DNA of 64,000 nucleotides from Clonostachys chloroleuca (GCA_037952775.1 JBANAY010000004.1:1922001-1986000); one strand, 5' to 3'. Shown: positions 11,711 through 22,945, counted from the stretch's first letter. Notes: generated from the letters alone by a model not told the origin. Made by a program: numbers and translations.

Positions 11711-12212
11711 TCCTAGAGGGAGAAGCAGATAGAAAAAGGCGGGATCCAGAAGATACATACGATAGTATGTCTTAAAAGGTGGGCGGGTCAAGCATGATAT
11801 AGAAGTGGGAAGAAATCGAGGCCTAAAAGCTGCCTGAGGAGGGCAGAGTAAATGTCAGGCACATATTCACATATTCGCAGCGAGACAATAGGACACAAGG
11901 AAGAGCACAGGGTTCAGTCAACAGTAAAGCTACGACTGGTAAAGGGGATAGAATTGGAAAAGCAGTGAACGAAACAAACGATGGAATAGGATGCAGACGG
12001 AGGGATGGGATTTCTCATGCTCATAGAGCACCACGAGACCAACACCCGCAGCTCGGCCGAGGACGCAGACCAGAGGCATCGCATCCCAGGAGCGAGCATA
12101 GAAAAGGACGCGGAACGGAAGTCAACCAATCAAGGCGGAGGATAAGAAGACGCGAAAAACAGGGGGATTTCCTGCCGATCAGAGAGCGAGAACGAGCTCA
12201 ACCAATCAGGAG

Positions 12213-12247
12213 GAGGTCTTAAGTCGAGGGGTAGAGCATAAGACCTC
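12213..12247 (+). repeat. Helitron-like 3'-terminal hairpin
   Basis: Perfect 9-bp stem GAGGTCTTA / TAAGACCTC with a 17-nt loop, ending 6 nt before the 16-bp end motif. Helitron and Helentron 3' ends typically carry a subterminal hairpin. Related but less perfect versions occur at about 12580-12615 (+) and at about 12806-12840 on the other strand. Confidence 0.6.
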
Positions 12248-12253
12248 TCGTCA

Positions 12254-12315
12254 CTTCGTTCCTCAAGGCACCTTTCGTCTCTTCGTTCCTCAAGGCACTC
12301 TTCGTTCCTCAAGGC
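12254..12315 (+). repeat. Triple copy of the 16-bp element-end motif
   Basis: CTTCGTTCCTCAAGGC occurs at 12254-12269, 12281-12296 and 12300-12315. These look like iterated Helitron-like 3' ends. Confidence 0.65.
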
Positions 12316-12683
12316 ATTCGCAGCGAGACAATAGGACGCAAGGAAGAGCACTGGGTTCAGTCAACAGTAATGCTACGATAGGTAAAGGGGACAGAAGCGG
12401 AAGGTCATGGCCGGTCTCGTCCGTCGCACCAGGATCAGACGAGGCGGTGGTTCTTCAATAGCGAGGACGGGCAGAAGACGCGATGGAAAAGGCCGTCATC
12501 AAATCGGAGGATAAGAAGATGCGAAAAACAAGGGGGTTTTTTTGCCGATCAAAGCGCGAGAACGAGCTCAACCAATCAGGAGGAGGTCTTAAGTTGAGGG
12601 CGCGGCATAGACCTTTCGTCTCTTCGTTCCTCAAGGCAAATCTTCGGCGCAGAATACCTTTCGTCACTTTCGTTCCTCAAGGC
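12316..12683 (+). repeat. Second truncated element copy with its own 3' end
   Basis: Starting right after an end motif, TTCGCAGCGAGACAATAGGA repeats the sequence at about 11875, with GTTCAGTCAACAGTAA and GGTAAAGGGG following in both. It then jumps to the same 3' region (GGATAAGAAG, GCGAGAACGAGCTCAACCAA, AGGAGGAGGTCTTAAGT). It ends with the end motif at 12622-12637 and a variant at 12668-12683. It therefore behaves as a tandem, internally shortened copy. Confidence 0.6.
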
Positions 12684-12734
12684 ATAAGAAGGTTGCCAGT
12701 TATGTTTCCTTTTCCTCTGTTTTGCTTAGCTTAG

Positions 12735-12757
12735 CATTGCATTGCATTGCATTGCAT
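12735..12757. repeat. (CATTG)n microsatellite
   Basis: About four and a half CATTG units, 25 bp outside the left end of the large Helitron-like element. Confidence 0.8.
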
Positions 12758-12782
12758 GGTTCTAAAGCCTGTCGTAACCAGT

Positions 12783-12798
12783 GCCTTGAGGAACGAAG
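12783..12798 (-). repeat. Left terminal inverted motif of the large element (its 3' side)
   Basis: GCCTTGAGGAACGAAG; exact reverse complement of 22946-22961 and of the motif copies at 12254-12315 and 12622. Confidence 0.7.
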
Positions 12799-13194
12799 TG
12801 ACGAGAGGTCTTATGCTGTTGCCCCCGAACTTAGGCTTCACTCTAATTGGTTGAGCTTCTTCTCGCTTTCTGATTGCCAGAAACCCACCCCACCCTCGAT
12901 TTTTCCGATTTTTTTCCCGCGCCTTTCTTATCCTCCCCCTTGATTGGTTGACTTCCCTTCTGTGTCCTTTCAGCGCTCACTCTGCTCGTTCCCCGTGACG
13001 ACATTAAATTCTTCCCCAATCGTCCCTCTCCACACTTACTTCGTGAGGTGCTAGGCCTGGATGTAAATTGGTTTTTCTGCCTTGCAAAATATACCTTTTT
13101 TTCCCGCACATATACAATCTATGACTTAAAAAATAAATTGTTGTCTCTTCCTACTTTTAGTCCTCTTTTAACTATTACTATTGTATATGATTGG

Positions 13195-16100
13195 TCATTT
13201 CTCATTGAGGCGGCTCAGAGCCGTCCTGACAGTCTCCTCACTGAGCAGCTCGAGCCTTGCCTCCGCAGCTGCCATGTCGGCGGGGATTCTATTGCCGATT
13301 ACATCTGTCTCACGCGCTTTCGACACTAGCATAATGCCATCGAGCGACGTGCAGCGCGATAGCTGAACGTATAGGCTGTACGGGTCGCACTGGCTTGCCA
13401 CTATCTCACCTTTAATTCTCGTCGTCCTGGTCCCGCGCAGTTCTAGCGCTACCCGGCCCAAAGTTCTCCCTTGGACTTTGTAGTCAGTGCACGCAAAGGC
13501 CGGCGTGCAGGGGAGCCCTCTCCGCGTGACGTCGTGATGCTGCCACGGCCGCTTCCGCTGGCATTCCACCTTCACACATCGGCATCAGTAGGATCGTCCC
13601 GGGCGGCAGGTCGACGAAGTGGAAGTCCCGAGTCGTTTCCGCCGCTAGCAGGATCCCTGCTGGAGGCCCGAAGTGGAGTACGGTATCGGCTGAGACCTGG
13701 TAACCCGGAAATGCCTTGTCTACGATGACATCCACGGCCGTGTAGCTGGCCCCGTTGACGAGCTTCAGGCCCTGGTGGGTGTTATTGTTGACGACGATAG
13801 GCATGCCCGGCACGAACAGGAAGACGGCCGGCACCGGGATTGCGCTGTCGTCGCCATAGTTGAGGACCATGAGTGCCTCCTCCTCCGTCGGCTGACCGTC
13901 TTTCCACTTGTGATCCGATATGAAGATTCGCAGTGTTGCTTTGAGCTGCTGTTGGAAGGCTAGCGTTGCTTCCATGTTTAGGTTCCACCGGTTTCTGTTG
14001 AGCGGCGTCACCACCGTGATGCCTGTCTCCCACGGAATTTGCCTACCTTCCTGGTAGCAGCGGGCGTTGAGGAGGTCGACATCCGACTGGTCCTGGATCC
14101 CGAGTCGGATCCGCGTCAGCAGCCTTCGCAGCTCCGGGTCGCCGGCGGCGCGGACCTGCTCGTCCAGGATTACGACGTTGGTGAACTTCCTCCACAGGGA
14201 GTGTGCTTTGTCATGTTGGTGCCTCTGCTCCACCCTGAAGGAATCCTGCTGCAACCACGAGATAGCCGAGCTGGGGAGCAGGATCGACCTCTCCTGCACA
14301 GGGCGGAACTGGTGGAAGTCACCGCAGAAGAGGACGATGGGGATGCCTCCGAAGTCTTCTGTGGATCCTCGAAGTTTGCATAGCTGCTCGTTCACCACGT
14401 ACAGCGTCCGCGCGCCGAGCATGCTGACCTCATCTATGATAAGCAAATCCTTATCCTGCCAGTCCATCCGGGACCGTCCGTTGATATAACGACCGGATGA
14501 GCTGGAGGCCCCGACCCCACTGACGCCCTTATCTTTGTCGGTGCCCACGCGCGATGCGTCCTTGGAGAAGTTGCAAGCCGAGTGAATCGTGATCCCGTTG
14601 ATGCGAGCCGCCGCGGTCCCCGAGGTCGCCGTGACCAGCAGGCGATGTGAGACGCCCTTGCCGGCAAAGAGCTCGACGAGCGCCTCGATGACCCGCGACT
14701 TCCCCGTTCCGCCTTCGCCGCCGATAAACTGGCACAGCTGGGGAGCAGGTTGGCCATGTGTACTCTCGCCGCCGCGTATGAGGTCGAGCTGCTGGCAAAG
14801 GAGCAAGAAGGCGACCGACTGCTTGTGATTGAGCGTGAAGCGTTCAGCCAGCTGCCTTCCTGCTGCCAGGAAGGATGTCGACGGTCCCAATTGAACGCTA
14901 GCCGTGGGGCCGTTGTTAGGCATACTCTCCTCAGTATCGGCAACGGAGAGCTGGACGTCTTGCTCCCCGAACCCGCTCAGAACAGCGTTCACGGATGCGT
15001 CTCGGCCGGCCGCATTGCGATCGGTCAGGCCCTGGATGCCCTGAATGCCCTGGATCATCCTCTCCATTTCTCTCGATGCGCTAGTCTGTTGCGATTTAAT
15101 GGACCTTAGCAGCCTCTGTGCTGGGACTTCGGATCCGGTGAACGGACCTCCAGGCAAGGTCACTTTTCTTGCTCCTGGCTCGGATGCTATCCGGGCACGC
15201 AGCTCGGCCGTTGAGCCCAGAGCGGTGTGTTGGAATCGGCAGAGCTTTTGCGTCATCGCCAAGAGCTCACTCGAGCCTGCCGTGATCTGGGTTGCTCCGC
15301 CGGCGCTCCTCAAGACGTCGATCAGCCGCGTAGTATCACCGGCGCTTCCGCAACAGTACATGGTTTGCACGTCTGCCTCGTCTCTGCCACCGGCGCCGTC
15401 ACCACCACCATCTCCCGCCTCCGCGACACCGCTGTTGCGTCCGTCATCTCCAGAGCAGGCCGCCCACTGTTTGGCATCGCGCTTCGCATCTTCCGCTGAC
15501 CGCTTCAGTAATTGGATGTTATCGAGTGCGAACGAGAGCCTCCGGCTGAGGGCTGCCTTCTGCCTCGTCCATATGTCATTGATGTCGCCCAATGACTCGG
15601 ATAGGAAGCACTCCCACGGCACAAACAGACCCAAGTGCTGCACCGCAGCCCTAGAGCGCAACAGTTAATCAGGAGGGAAAGGGGGAAAGGGGAAAGGGGG
15701 AGGAGGGCGGTTTAGTTTTGAGGGTTTGGCTTTCGAAATGGTATATGTCGCACGAACCTCCTGTGGCATGGTTCAACATCATCATCCTGAGAAAAGTCCA
15801 TGCTTAGGTATCCGTCCAGGCAGACCACGGCGTGTTTGCCTGGCCGGCGTAGACCCTGCACCCATTCGTCGGCGAAAGGCGCAGCGTCCGGGAAAGGTAT
15901 CTCACCCCATGCGGCGGCCAATGCCCCTGGATTGGTCCTGCGCTTCAGCGTTACGAGCGACATGTAGTCATACAGGCACAGAGGGCGGAGTATATCCCCG
16001 CGATGAGGGTATGCCTCGAAGTAGGATATTCTCTGGCCTGCCTGCTCCACGAGCACGGCATCGTCCACTGGCTCGCCGTCTGTGACCACCTCGCCGCTCT

Positions 16101-18947
16101 TGAGGCGCAAGTGCTGCCACCGTCGGAATACATGCCAGTATAGCACCGATACGTTCGCAAACGTCCATGCGGTGTTGCCCGAGAACTCGGTTTGGTACCC
16201 AAGCAGATGCGCGGCAACCTCCACCTGCGACAGAGGCCGATCTGTGAAAACTCGGTTAGCCACCTTCATCAGGAACCTTATTGTCCTGTTCTGCCTGCCG
16301 TCGCACCCGCCAGCCCCGCTAGCTGGTTCTGCTGCTGAACCCTCCTGCCCGTGCTCACCGTCCAGCGCATGGAGCATCTCGTTGGCAGCAGCCACCCGCT
16401 TCCACACTGGGTCTTCGACCTTGGTTGCGTAGTTCGTCAAGTAGTATACGAGCGCCATTGTCTTGCACTGTGTTGCAATGAACGAGATGTCGTGGTTGTG
16501 CCGTAGCCCTACGGCGATTGCCTTGTTCCACCTGTTCACCATATTGTGTGTGCGCCGGATCCGCAACACACCGTCCGGGTCGAATGCCGTCTTCTCCACC
16601 AGTTTCCACGGGGCCTTGAAGCGGCACAGGTCTCCTGCCTTTCCTCCGCGCTTGCCCAGGGAGTACTTCACGCAGGTCGGGCTGTGCGTGTGGATCTGCG
16701 TTGCTCCAGCGCAGAAGTTGGCCTCCTCGTCAAAGGACGCAGCGAATTGTTGACTGTCCTGCATCAAGCGTGATATATCGGACGTGACCGATCTCTCCGC
16801 CCGAACGGCGTAGAAAGCCTCCTGGTCCAGATCCTGCATGTTCGTATCACAGTACCAGTCAGCTTACGGGAGGTCTTTCGACGACGACGACGACGACGAC
16901 GACGACGTACCTCGGAGAAGATGCTATCGACGTACTCGGCGATGCGGTCGCCATACAACGCTCCCTCCTCGCCTTGCACGTCCGCCAGCACCGAACTCAA
17001 CTGTTTGTTCCCTTGCAGCCACATCAGGCCATGGACGTGGAGCGCACCGCGCTCGTTGGTTTCGACCGCCCCGAAATACTGGCTGATGCGGCCAAAGACT
17101 GAGTCCTCTCCTACCTTGACGTAGTGTTTGAAGAACAGCGAAATTTCTCTGTGGAAGAAGATAGCAGAGCTCACCGGATCGGATATGGCCAATCGTGCCC
17201 GCTTGAAAGCCATGTCCAGGCTCACTAGGAGCTCCTCGGCCCCTTCTGGATCGTGGATGCGGTATGCAGCCAGCCGTAGCTTGACCGGGTTGGTGATGTC
17301 GTTCGGGTTAAGCGTAAACCAGATGGCAGGGACGCCGTACCGGATGATGAGGGACTTGATCTTACGCCGCAGGCTAAGCCGATGCTCTCTCGACATCGGC
17401 TGCCGGAAGCCGTAGAGCGAAAGGCTCCTGAGCAGCTCCTTGATTCCCTCGTCGGCCGTCTGGCCCGAGAGCTCAAGCTCCCGCTGAGCCAATTCCAACC
17501 TCTCCCTGCTCAGGGATCGCACGATCCGTTCCACCGCTGGAAACTCCTTCCTTGACACGCTCAGCATGCTCACCCGGCGATTCCTCGACCTCACCCCCAG
17601 GTTGAAGACGAGGAAGGCAAAGATGTGGTGGGTTGCGAAACGGCCGCCGTGGCGTCGCAGTACCGCCTCCGCCCATGCCGTGAGGCTCATGTTACGCGAT
17701 GCCAGGAGACTCCTCACGGGGGCCTCGGCGCCTTTGTCGATGCCCACATCTTCCCCGCCGCCGGCTATGACGATGCTTTCCTCTGCCAGCCGGGGGCCGC
17801 CTGTGCCGAACGGCAGCAGGCTAGGGAATGTCTGCGCGAAGAACCACGGGCCGCATGAATCGGCAAAGTCATCGCCCCGGGACACGGAAATATATGGTTC
17901 CATACCAAGACCTCGCCGTATGGATGTTGACCCTGCCCACGCCCCCATTCTCCTCTGTCCCCGGACAGCGTGCCCTGCTCTCTGTTCTCCGTCCTCCCCT
18001 ACAGCTTCGTAAACGAATTGGAGCCCGTCTGCTCCTGTAACGCCAGGCTGGGCGTCGAGCGCAAACATTCCGGATGAACTGATCTCGTGGGTAACGGCCC
18101 CCGGACATTCGGGCTGAGCGCCGTGGTCTCCGTTCGCTCCTTCGCTGCCGCCGTCGCCATTGCCGAGCAACGCTTCTCTTCCCCAGCTGACCATTTCTGC
18201 CTCGTCAATCTCAACCTCTCGGTAGTGACGGTTATTCCTCTGCAGCCAGACTAGCGCCCTCTCGACAACCCGACGCCGCACGGATAGGAGTCTTGCCAGA
18301 TCGCTCGGTCCCGGCTTCCGTGCACCATGCCACGACACATGGATCTCATCCATAACCTTGACAAGCGGATGAGGCAGTACTTTGGTGACCAGCTCCTGAA
18401 CATTATTCGGAAATACTGTGATATGTCCCTTGATGTGTTTTGGGTACGTGACACCCTGGCGCTGCCCGTCCATGACACTATACTTTGTAATGAAGCCATA
18501 GCATGAGTTTAAGCTAATGAGTTTCTCCTCCACCGGGGTCAGGCCTTTCAGTTCTTCCGGGAACATGTGCTCGCACCCCAGACGAACGTGCAACTGGGCA
18601 GCGGTTGACAGATGACATCTCGTCAGGCAGCTTACACATTCCGGGCACGCCAGAACATCGTGGCCAATGGGGAAGCATTGGCCACAGGAAAGGGGCGAAG
18701 AGGAATCGTCGCTATTGCCCGTGGACCCAGACACCCACCGCTCCCATTCTACAGCTTCTAACTCCCCTTTCCCCCATTTTCGATAACACACCATGCATGT
18801 CCACACGGGCAAAGTCTCAGTGTCGTGGAAGGCCTCGTAGAACGACTGCGCTGTCGACACCTTCCTCTCGTGAGGGACGGGCGCGCACCATTCCCTGTTG
18901 TTGGACAGCTGTTCTTTCTCAACAAACTCTTCGTCTAAGTAGCACAA
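13195..18947 (-). pseudogene. Helitron Rep (HUH) / PIF1 helicase gene, frameshifted
   Basis: Encodes the rolling-circle transposition protein. Exon 18947-16911 holds a Cys-rich N-terminal region (CMVCYRKW, CGQCFP, CPECVSCLTRC), an early fungal Helitron domain (LNSCYGFITKYS) and the Helitron-like N/Rep core ending RGALHVHGLMWL, the HUH site. A 77-nt intron (16834-16910) consists largely of a CGA repeat. Exon 16833-15758 has YYLTNYATK, the catalytic-tyrosine motif. A 107-nt intron (15651-15757, GTTCGT donor, CTAG acceptor) leads to the helicase exon from 15650: Walker A GGEGGTGKS, Walker B LLIIDEVSML, then CGDFHQFRPV. Just before 13575 the frame shifts: the tail CQRKRPWQ, FACTDYKVQGRTL and YVQLSRC is in another frame, ending at 13195. 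No ATG is found in frame at the 5' end, so an upstream exon is likely. Confidence 0.9.
16879..16906. repeat. (CGA)n microsatellite inside a Rep intron
   Basis: About nine CGA units immediately downstream of the donor of the first Rep intron on the coding (minus) strand. Confidence 0.85.
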
Positions 18948-19091
18948 GACGCTTCTAAGATCCTCCCCCTCTCATATTCGGTTCTTTCCTTGCGGACGCC
19001 CGAACAAACCCGCTTCACCGGCCGCTGTTCCCCACTGGCCTCATTCCCCCTCCTTCGCCTGGGCACGTTCGAGGTGAATGCCACCTCCAGC

Positions 19092-20120
19092 TCATGAATA
19101 GGCACGGAGCCTGTCAGGGCTTCCCTTGCCCATGATGGATCCGCCGGGGCGACGCGTCTCCATGCCTGCTGCTCCTCCCCCCTCTCGGCCGCGCAGTCCG
19201 CCGTGCGCTCTCCGCTCTTCTAGGTCCGCGCTCCATGGATCCGAACGGCGCGGGGAGCGTATCAGCCGGTCGGCGACACAGGCCCGTTCTCGCCCGATTG
19301 AAGCTCCACGGGCCACTCCCTCTAGTCGATGCCTCCTCCGCACGCACCTTCCCTTGCTCTTGCTGTGTCTCCCGGGGCCGTATACCCCGCAACGTGGCTC
19401 CGCCCGCAACGGAAGCCAGGTTTCGGGTCCTTGGTCTTCCGGGCCGACGCCACACGTAGTCTCCGTAGTAGTTTCCTCCCTCACCTACTGACTCGTACAC
19501 CACCTGTGCCTCCTGAGTGCCGCCACCTTGAGGCCCCGTAGGTGCTTCGCCCTCTTGCGCCTGTTCAGTCGGCCCGGGCTTGGGTAGGCCGACTCTCCAG
19601 TGTCAGGTATTCTTGCGGCTACTGCTGTTTGAATTGGCTTTGACAAAGCCCCAGTCCTATCAACACTGTCGTCTCTTCCTCCTCCTCCTCCTCCTCCTCC
19701 TCCTCCACATTCTCTATTAGATCCTCTCTTAGTTCTCGCTGTTGAGCGGTTGCCTCGCCTAATCCTGGTGCGACGGACGAGACCGTCCATGACTTTCCGT
19801 TTGTGCCCGTTGGACCACTCCTCACGGACGTTGCTGAGTCCTTCTACCTTTCCATTTTCACCCGTACCCTGTGTTTCCCTGGGCAGAATCGGCCGGAATA
19901 TCGTGGGTCGGGTGGTCTCTGCTATGTGAGCCACCCGTTGTCTATCCTCATTGCCAGCTTCATTGCTTAGTCCAATGCGATGCCTCTGGTCCACATCCTC
20001 AACCAAGCTGTGTGTGTTGGCCTCGTGGTGCTCTGTAGGTATGAGAAACCCTGTTTCTCGGCTGACGTCCTGTTCCACCGTTTCCTTTGCTGCTTTTCCA
20101 AGCCCACTCCCTTCACCCAT
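19092..20120 (-). other. Probable 5' coding/leader region of the Rep gene
   Basis: Two overlapping open frames: 20120-19485 (211 codons, MGEGSGLGKAAKETVEQDVS...) and a frame at about 19503-19114 containing VVYESVGEGGNYYGDYVWRR. The first includes a TCC-repeat-encoded Gly run and a basic end, RLNRRKRAKHLRGLKVAALR, of the kind seen in basic Helitron N-termini. Its first part has a counterpart at 11930-12085 in the degenerate relative. A donor-like GTGTAC lies at the frame change. How these join to the Rep exon starting near 18947 is unresolved. Confidence 0.4.
19678..19706. repeat. (TCC)n microsatellite
   Basis: About ten TCC units; read on the minus strand as a poly-Gly stretch. Confidence 0.85.
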
Positions 20121-20683
20121 CGTGGGCGTACTGTTGAACGGGCCTGGTGCTCTTTTCCCGTGTACAGTTGTCTTCCTACCGATATGTGTGCTATGCTCTT
20201 TACTATGTCCTCCTTCCTCAGCTTCTAGACCTCAACTTCTTATGACTTCGATGCTATACTTGCTTGACCCGCCCACCTTCCGAGACATCTTATCGTATGT
20301 ATCTTCTGAACCCCGCCTTTCTATCAGCTCCTCTCACTAGGATTCTATCTACACCTATTCATATAGGGAACGCCGCTTCCAATGGCTAACCTGCTCTATG
20401 TGATCCTTTTTGGGGCTACTCTTGAGCTATCTCATGCTGCTGTTGGGACGCCACGCGCAACGCAAGCCTATGCGCGATAGCGCTCTCCATCCGAAATGGA
20501 GGGCTCACTGCCTGGCTTGTGTAGGTGAACTTTCTTTCGCCTGCATTGTATACATGTTTATATAGGTTTCAGATCCCCTCTTGACATCCTGCTAAGAAGT
20601 CTTACTCTCCTCCTTTTCCCCTCTCCGTGATTCCTGACCGCAACTTACATGCGATTACGCTCCTCCCTGCTGTGTCCACGTCA

Positions 20684-21106
20684 TCAGTCGCCTTCGTCCT
20701 CCAATATCTCCTTCCCCTTCTTTTCCTCTTTGTCTCTATTCACCTTCATTTTCTGGCTTTTCTTGGTCTCTTTCTTCAGCCCGTATCTATTAGAAAAACC
20801 AGCCTTCCATCTCTCAAAAGACTTGTTAAAGGGGGTCCCTTGAATGTCGAGTAAGATCCCGTGATAATGCCCGCTTCCGCCACCACCTTGGATGGCTCGC
20901 CGCAGGCTTGCAAGCCGCTGGATAGCCAGAGGAACGCCGGCGGCGACATGTCTATCATGTTCTTTGTCCAGCCCGGCTGCCCTTCGAGATTCGCCTCTGC
21001 AGACGAGCATCGAGTGAAGGGCCTGAATGCCGAGACCATAGCGAGGGTCGTCCTTCCAACCCCTCCATGGCTCACAACTCCTGATTACTCTCCTTTGCTT
21101 GCCCAT
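20684..21106 (-). CDS. Hypothetical short protein, head-to-head with the companion gene
   Basis: 140 codons from ATG 21106, starting MGKQRRVIRSCEPWRGW and rich in Lys/Glu at its end. The central part (DPRYGLGIQALH, HVAAGVPLAIQRLASLRRA) matches the 10645 frame of the degenerate relative. Its start lies 45 nt from the companion ATG on the other strand. The plus-strand frame across the same bases is also open and conserved, so this may instead be upstream coding sequence of the companion gene. No known domain. It could also be a 5' exon of the Rep transcript. Confidence 0.35.
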   Translation of the reverse strand: MGKQRRVIRSCEPWRGWKDDPRYGLGIQALHSMLVCRGESRRAAGLDKEHDRHVAAGVPLAIQRLASLRRAIQGGGGSGHYHGILLDIQGTPFNKSFERWKAGFSNRYGLKKETKKSQKMKVNRDKEEKKGKEILEDEGD

Positions 21107-21151
21107 ACTGACGACCCCTCTCCCTCCATATTCTTCAGCCTCAACCTATCT

Positions 21152-22174
21152 ATGTACAGCCAGCAGATTGATCCCGACGACTGGTCCAACCAGTGGTTCT
21201 TTATGACTGGTCGTGTCCATCCTTTTGCCTTGACCTGGGAAATCAATCCTCAGGATGGGCTGGAAATCTCGGCTGGTGGCGCCTCCCTCACCTACACCAT
21301 CCCGGCCCTTATCGTGCGTGACCAGGGATATCAGCCGTATGTTGTGATCCTTTTATCCGCTGTCCCATCGGTCTTGTGATTTGCCGCTGACCCCTTCACC
21401 CACAGTGTACTGCCCCGAAGTCTCTGCTCTGCGGTCGACCGATTTCCTCTCCTCTCCCCAATCGTTAGTTTTACCGGCAATGTCGTCGGTCCGGGTCACA
21501 ATCTCCTGCAAAAGGAGCTTGTACCCGCTCTGGACGATGTCCAGCTCAGATGCTGTGGCTTTGTTCAGCTAACCACATATCTCGCCCCGGGTAATCCTGT
21601 CAAGACTCCCTTCAGAGGTTTCCACCCCTTCCAGGTCTTTGTCATCTTCCCGGTCCGCGCGAATCCGTGGGCCTCACTTTGCAAGAAGATGGCTGAGAGG
21701 CGAGACACCCATTTCCAGAATAATGTTTTGTTGACCTGCACCGGCAAGGTTGCCGGCCTGCTCGACCATCGCCTCATGGTACAGCCACCGGGTCTTGCGC
21801 AGGATTACGTCTTCATCGTCGTCCCGGACTCGTGGACCTTTCTCGATAAGGGGCTTTCTGTGTCTGCTTCACCAATGCAGTCGCCCATCGCTGCGGCATC
21901 AGCAGTCCGTCCAAAATCTTCCGGCCACATGCCGTTCGAAGAGATCAAGGCCACCTTTACCTCGTGCAGACCTGCTGCACTTCCGGTGCCTCGACCCACG
22001 GGGACTCCAACTCCAGCCTCTACCCCAGAGAAATCAATGTCATCTGCTGCCTCTACTCCTACCCCTACCCCTACCCCTACTCTCTACAACACCACACGCT
22101 ATCCGCCGCACCCTTACCGAAACGACCAGTTTTGGGTAACGACCACACATCACCTTCTAAGCGACCGCGCCTAG
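21152..22174 (+). CDS. Helitron companion protein of unknown function
   Basis: Divergent from Rep. Exons 21152-21336 and 21406-22174 are separated by a 69-nt intron (GTATGT donor, GCTGACC branch, CACAG acceptor). They give 317 residues: MYSQQIDPDDWSNQWFF, TGRVHPFALTWEI, LTYTIPALIVRDQGYQP, then after the intron FVQLTTYLAPGNPVKTPF, FHPFQVFVIFPVRANPW and QDYVFIVVPDSWTFLDKG. The tail is Pro/Thr-rich over a CCTACC repeat. The same blocks occur in the decayed copy at 10599-9419. I recognise no domain. The frame is open upstream to 20861 and FFSLN just before the ATG is conserved, so the true start may be earlier. Another frame from about 22100 to 22461 (SPSKRPRLAPSPP..., basic end) looks protein-like and may be the original C-terminus after a repeat-length change. 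Confidence 0.65.
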
Positions 22175-22945
22175 CGCCATCACCCCCCATGGTTATCCCG
22201 TCCTCGCCATCTCCTATCGGTAGCTCAAGCTCTAAGCTGACTGACGAGCTCCAGACAGGATGCGGCGGGGACCAGGCCCCCATCGCATCTCTCACGAGAC
22301 AGATCCCGCCCGGAGCTCATCTACCTGTGGCTGCGCCCGCACCCTTGCCCACGCACGCGCTGGACCCTCTTGCAGCTTCTGGGTCGGAGGCCTGCAATCG
22401 TCCCCATCGAAACCGCAACCCTCCTAAGAAGTATCTGGAAGAAGTCTCCAAAATGCAATGAGCGGACAGGCTGGGTGGAAAGTCATCTTTTGTCGGATAG
22501 TGCTCATAGATACAAATACCTATTTCCAAGTGTCAAGGTTAAACTCGGCTACCCGCGTGCATCATCCTCCGCTCTCACTCCACCTGTGGCTGCCGTACAC
22601 TTCTTCTGGTGCACCATCCAATCCGCTTTCTGAATTATTCTCTGTGTAATTATTGCTTAACATTCCTCCCATTCATATAATCATTGTAATAACACGTAGG
22701 ACTATTTCTTGTGATAAAATGTCCCCTGAAATCTTCATTCACCGCCCTTCTGGCCATTGAATGATCCCAGGGTGAAACATTCTTGAGTTATAGGGTATGC
22801 CCCAGAGCCACATCATGTGCTGATTGGCACCACGAATATCTCCTAAAACAGCGCTACTGCAAACCAGTTTTTTACCACTGAAGTCTCGAGCTTGGAGGTT
22901 GTGATTAGATTCGACAAACGAAATAAAAAAATTGCCAGTAGCCAG

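Larger units (their letters stand above)
9419..12315 (+). mobile_element. Degenerate, internally deleted Helitron-like element (inverted relative of the large one)
   Basis: Read left to right, this matches the reverse complement of about 22460-19960. Shared blocks are the companion-gene pseudogene (9419-10599), the opposing short frame (10645-10854), a hairpin/spacer block (11521-11790 against about 20530-20250) and the start of the Rep-side frame (11930-12085 against about 20120-19960). Both copies share a reading like AGGCGGG-T-CAGAAGATACATACGATA in the spacer, and TTTCTCAT, AGAGCACCACGAG and GACCAGAGGCATCGCAT in the Rep-side block. At about 12100 the Rep/helicase body is missing and sequence like the 3' end of the large element follows, with a 9-bp hairpin at 12213-12247 and the 16-bp end motif at 12254. 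It is thus a non-autonomous derivative. Its outer left end was not found. Confidence 0.65.

Noticed and set aside
15045..15668. 207-codon plus-strand frame
   Set aside because: Antisense to the helicase exon; no independent motif.
20861..21151. Upstream extension of the companion gene (PASATTLDGSPQACK...)
   Set aside because: Left out of the gene model because the same block also reads as a conserved minus-strand frame and the relative has a stop before FFSLN; kept as an open question.
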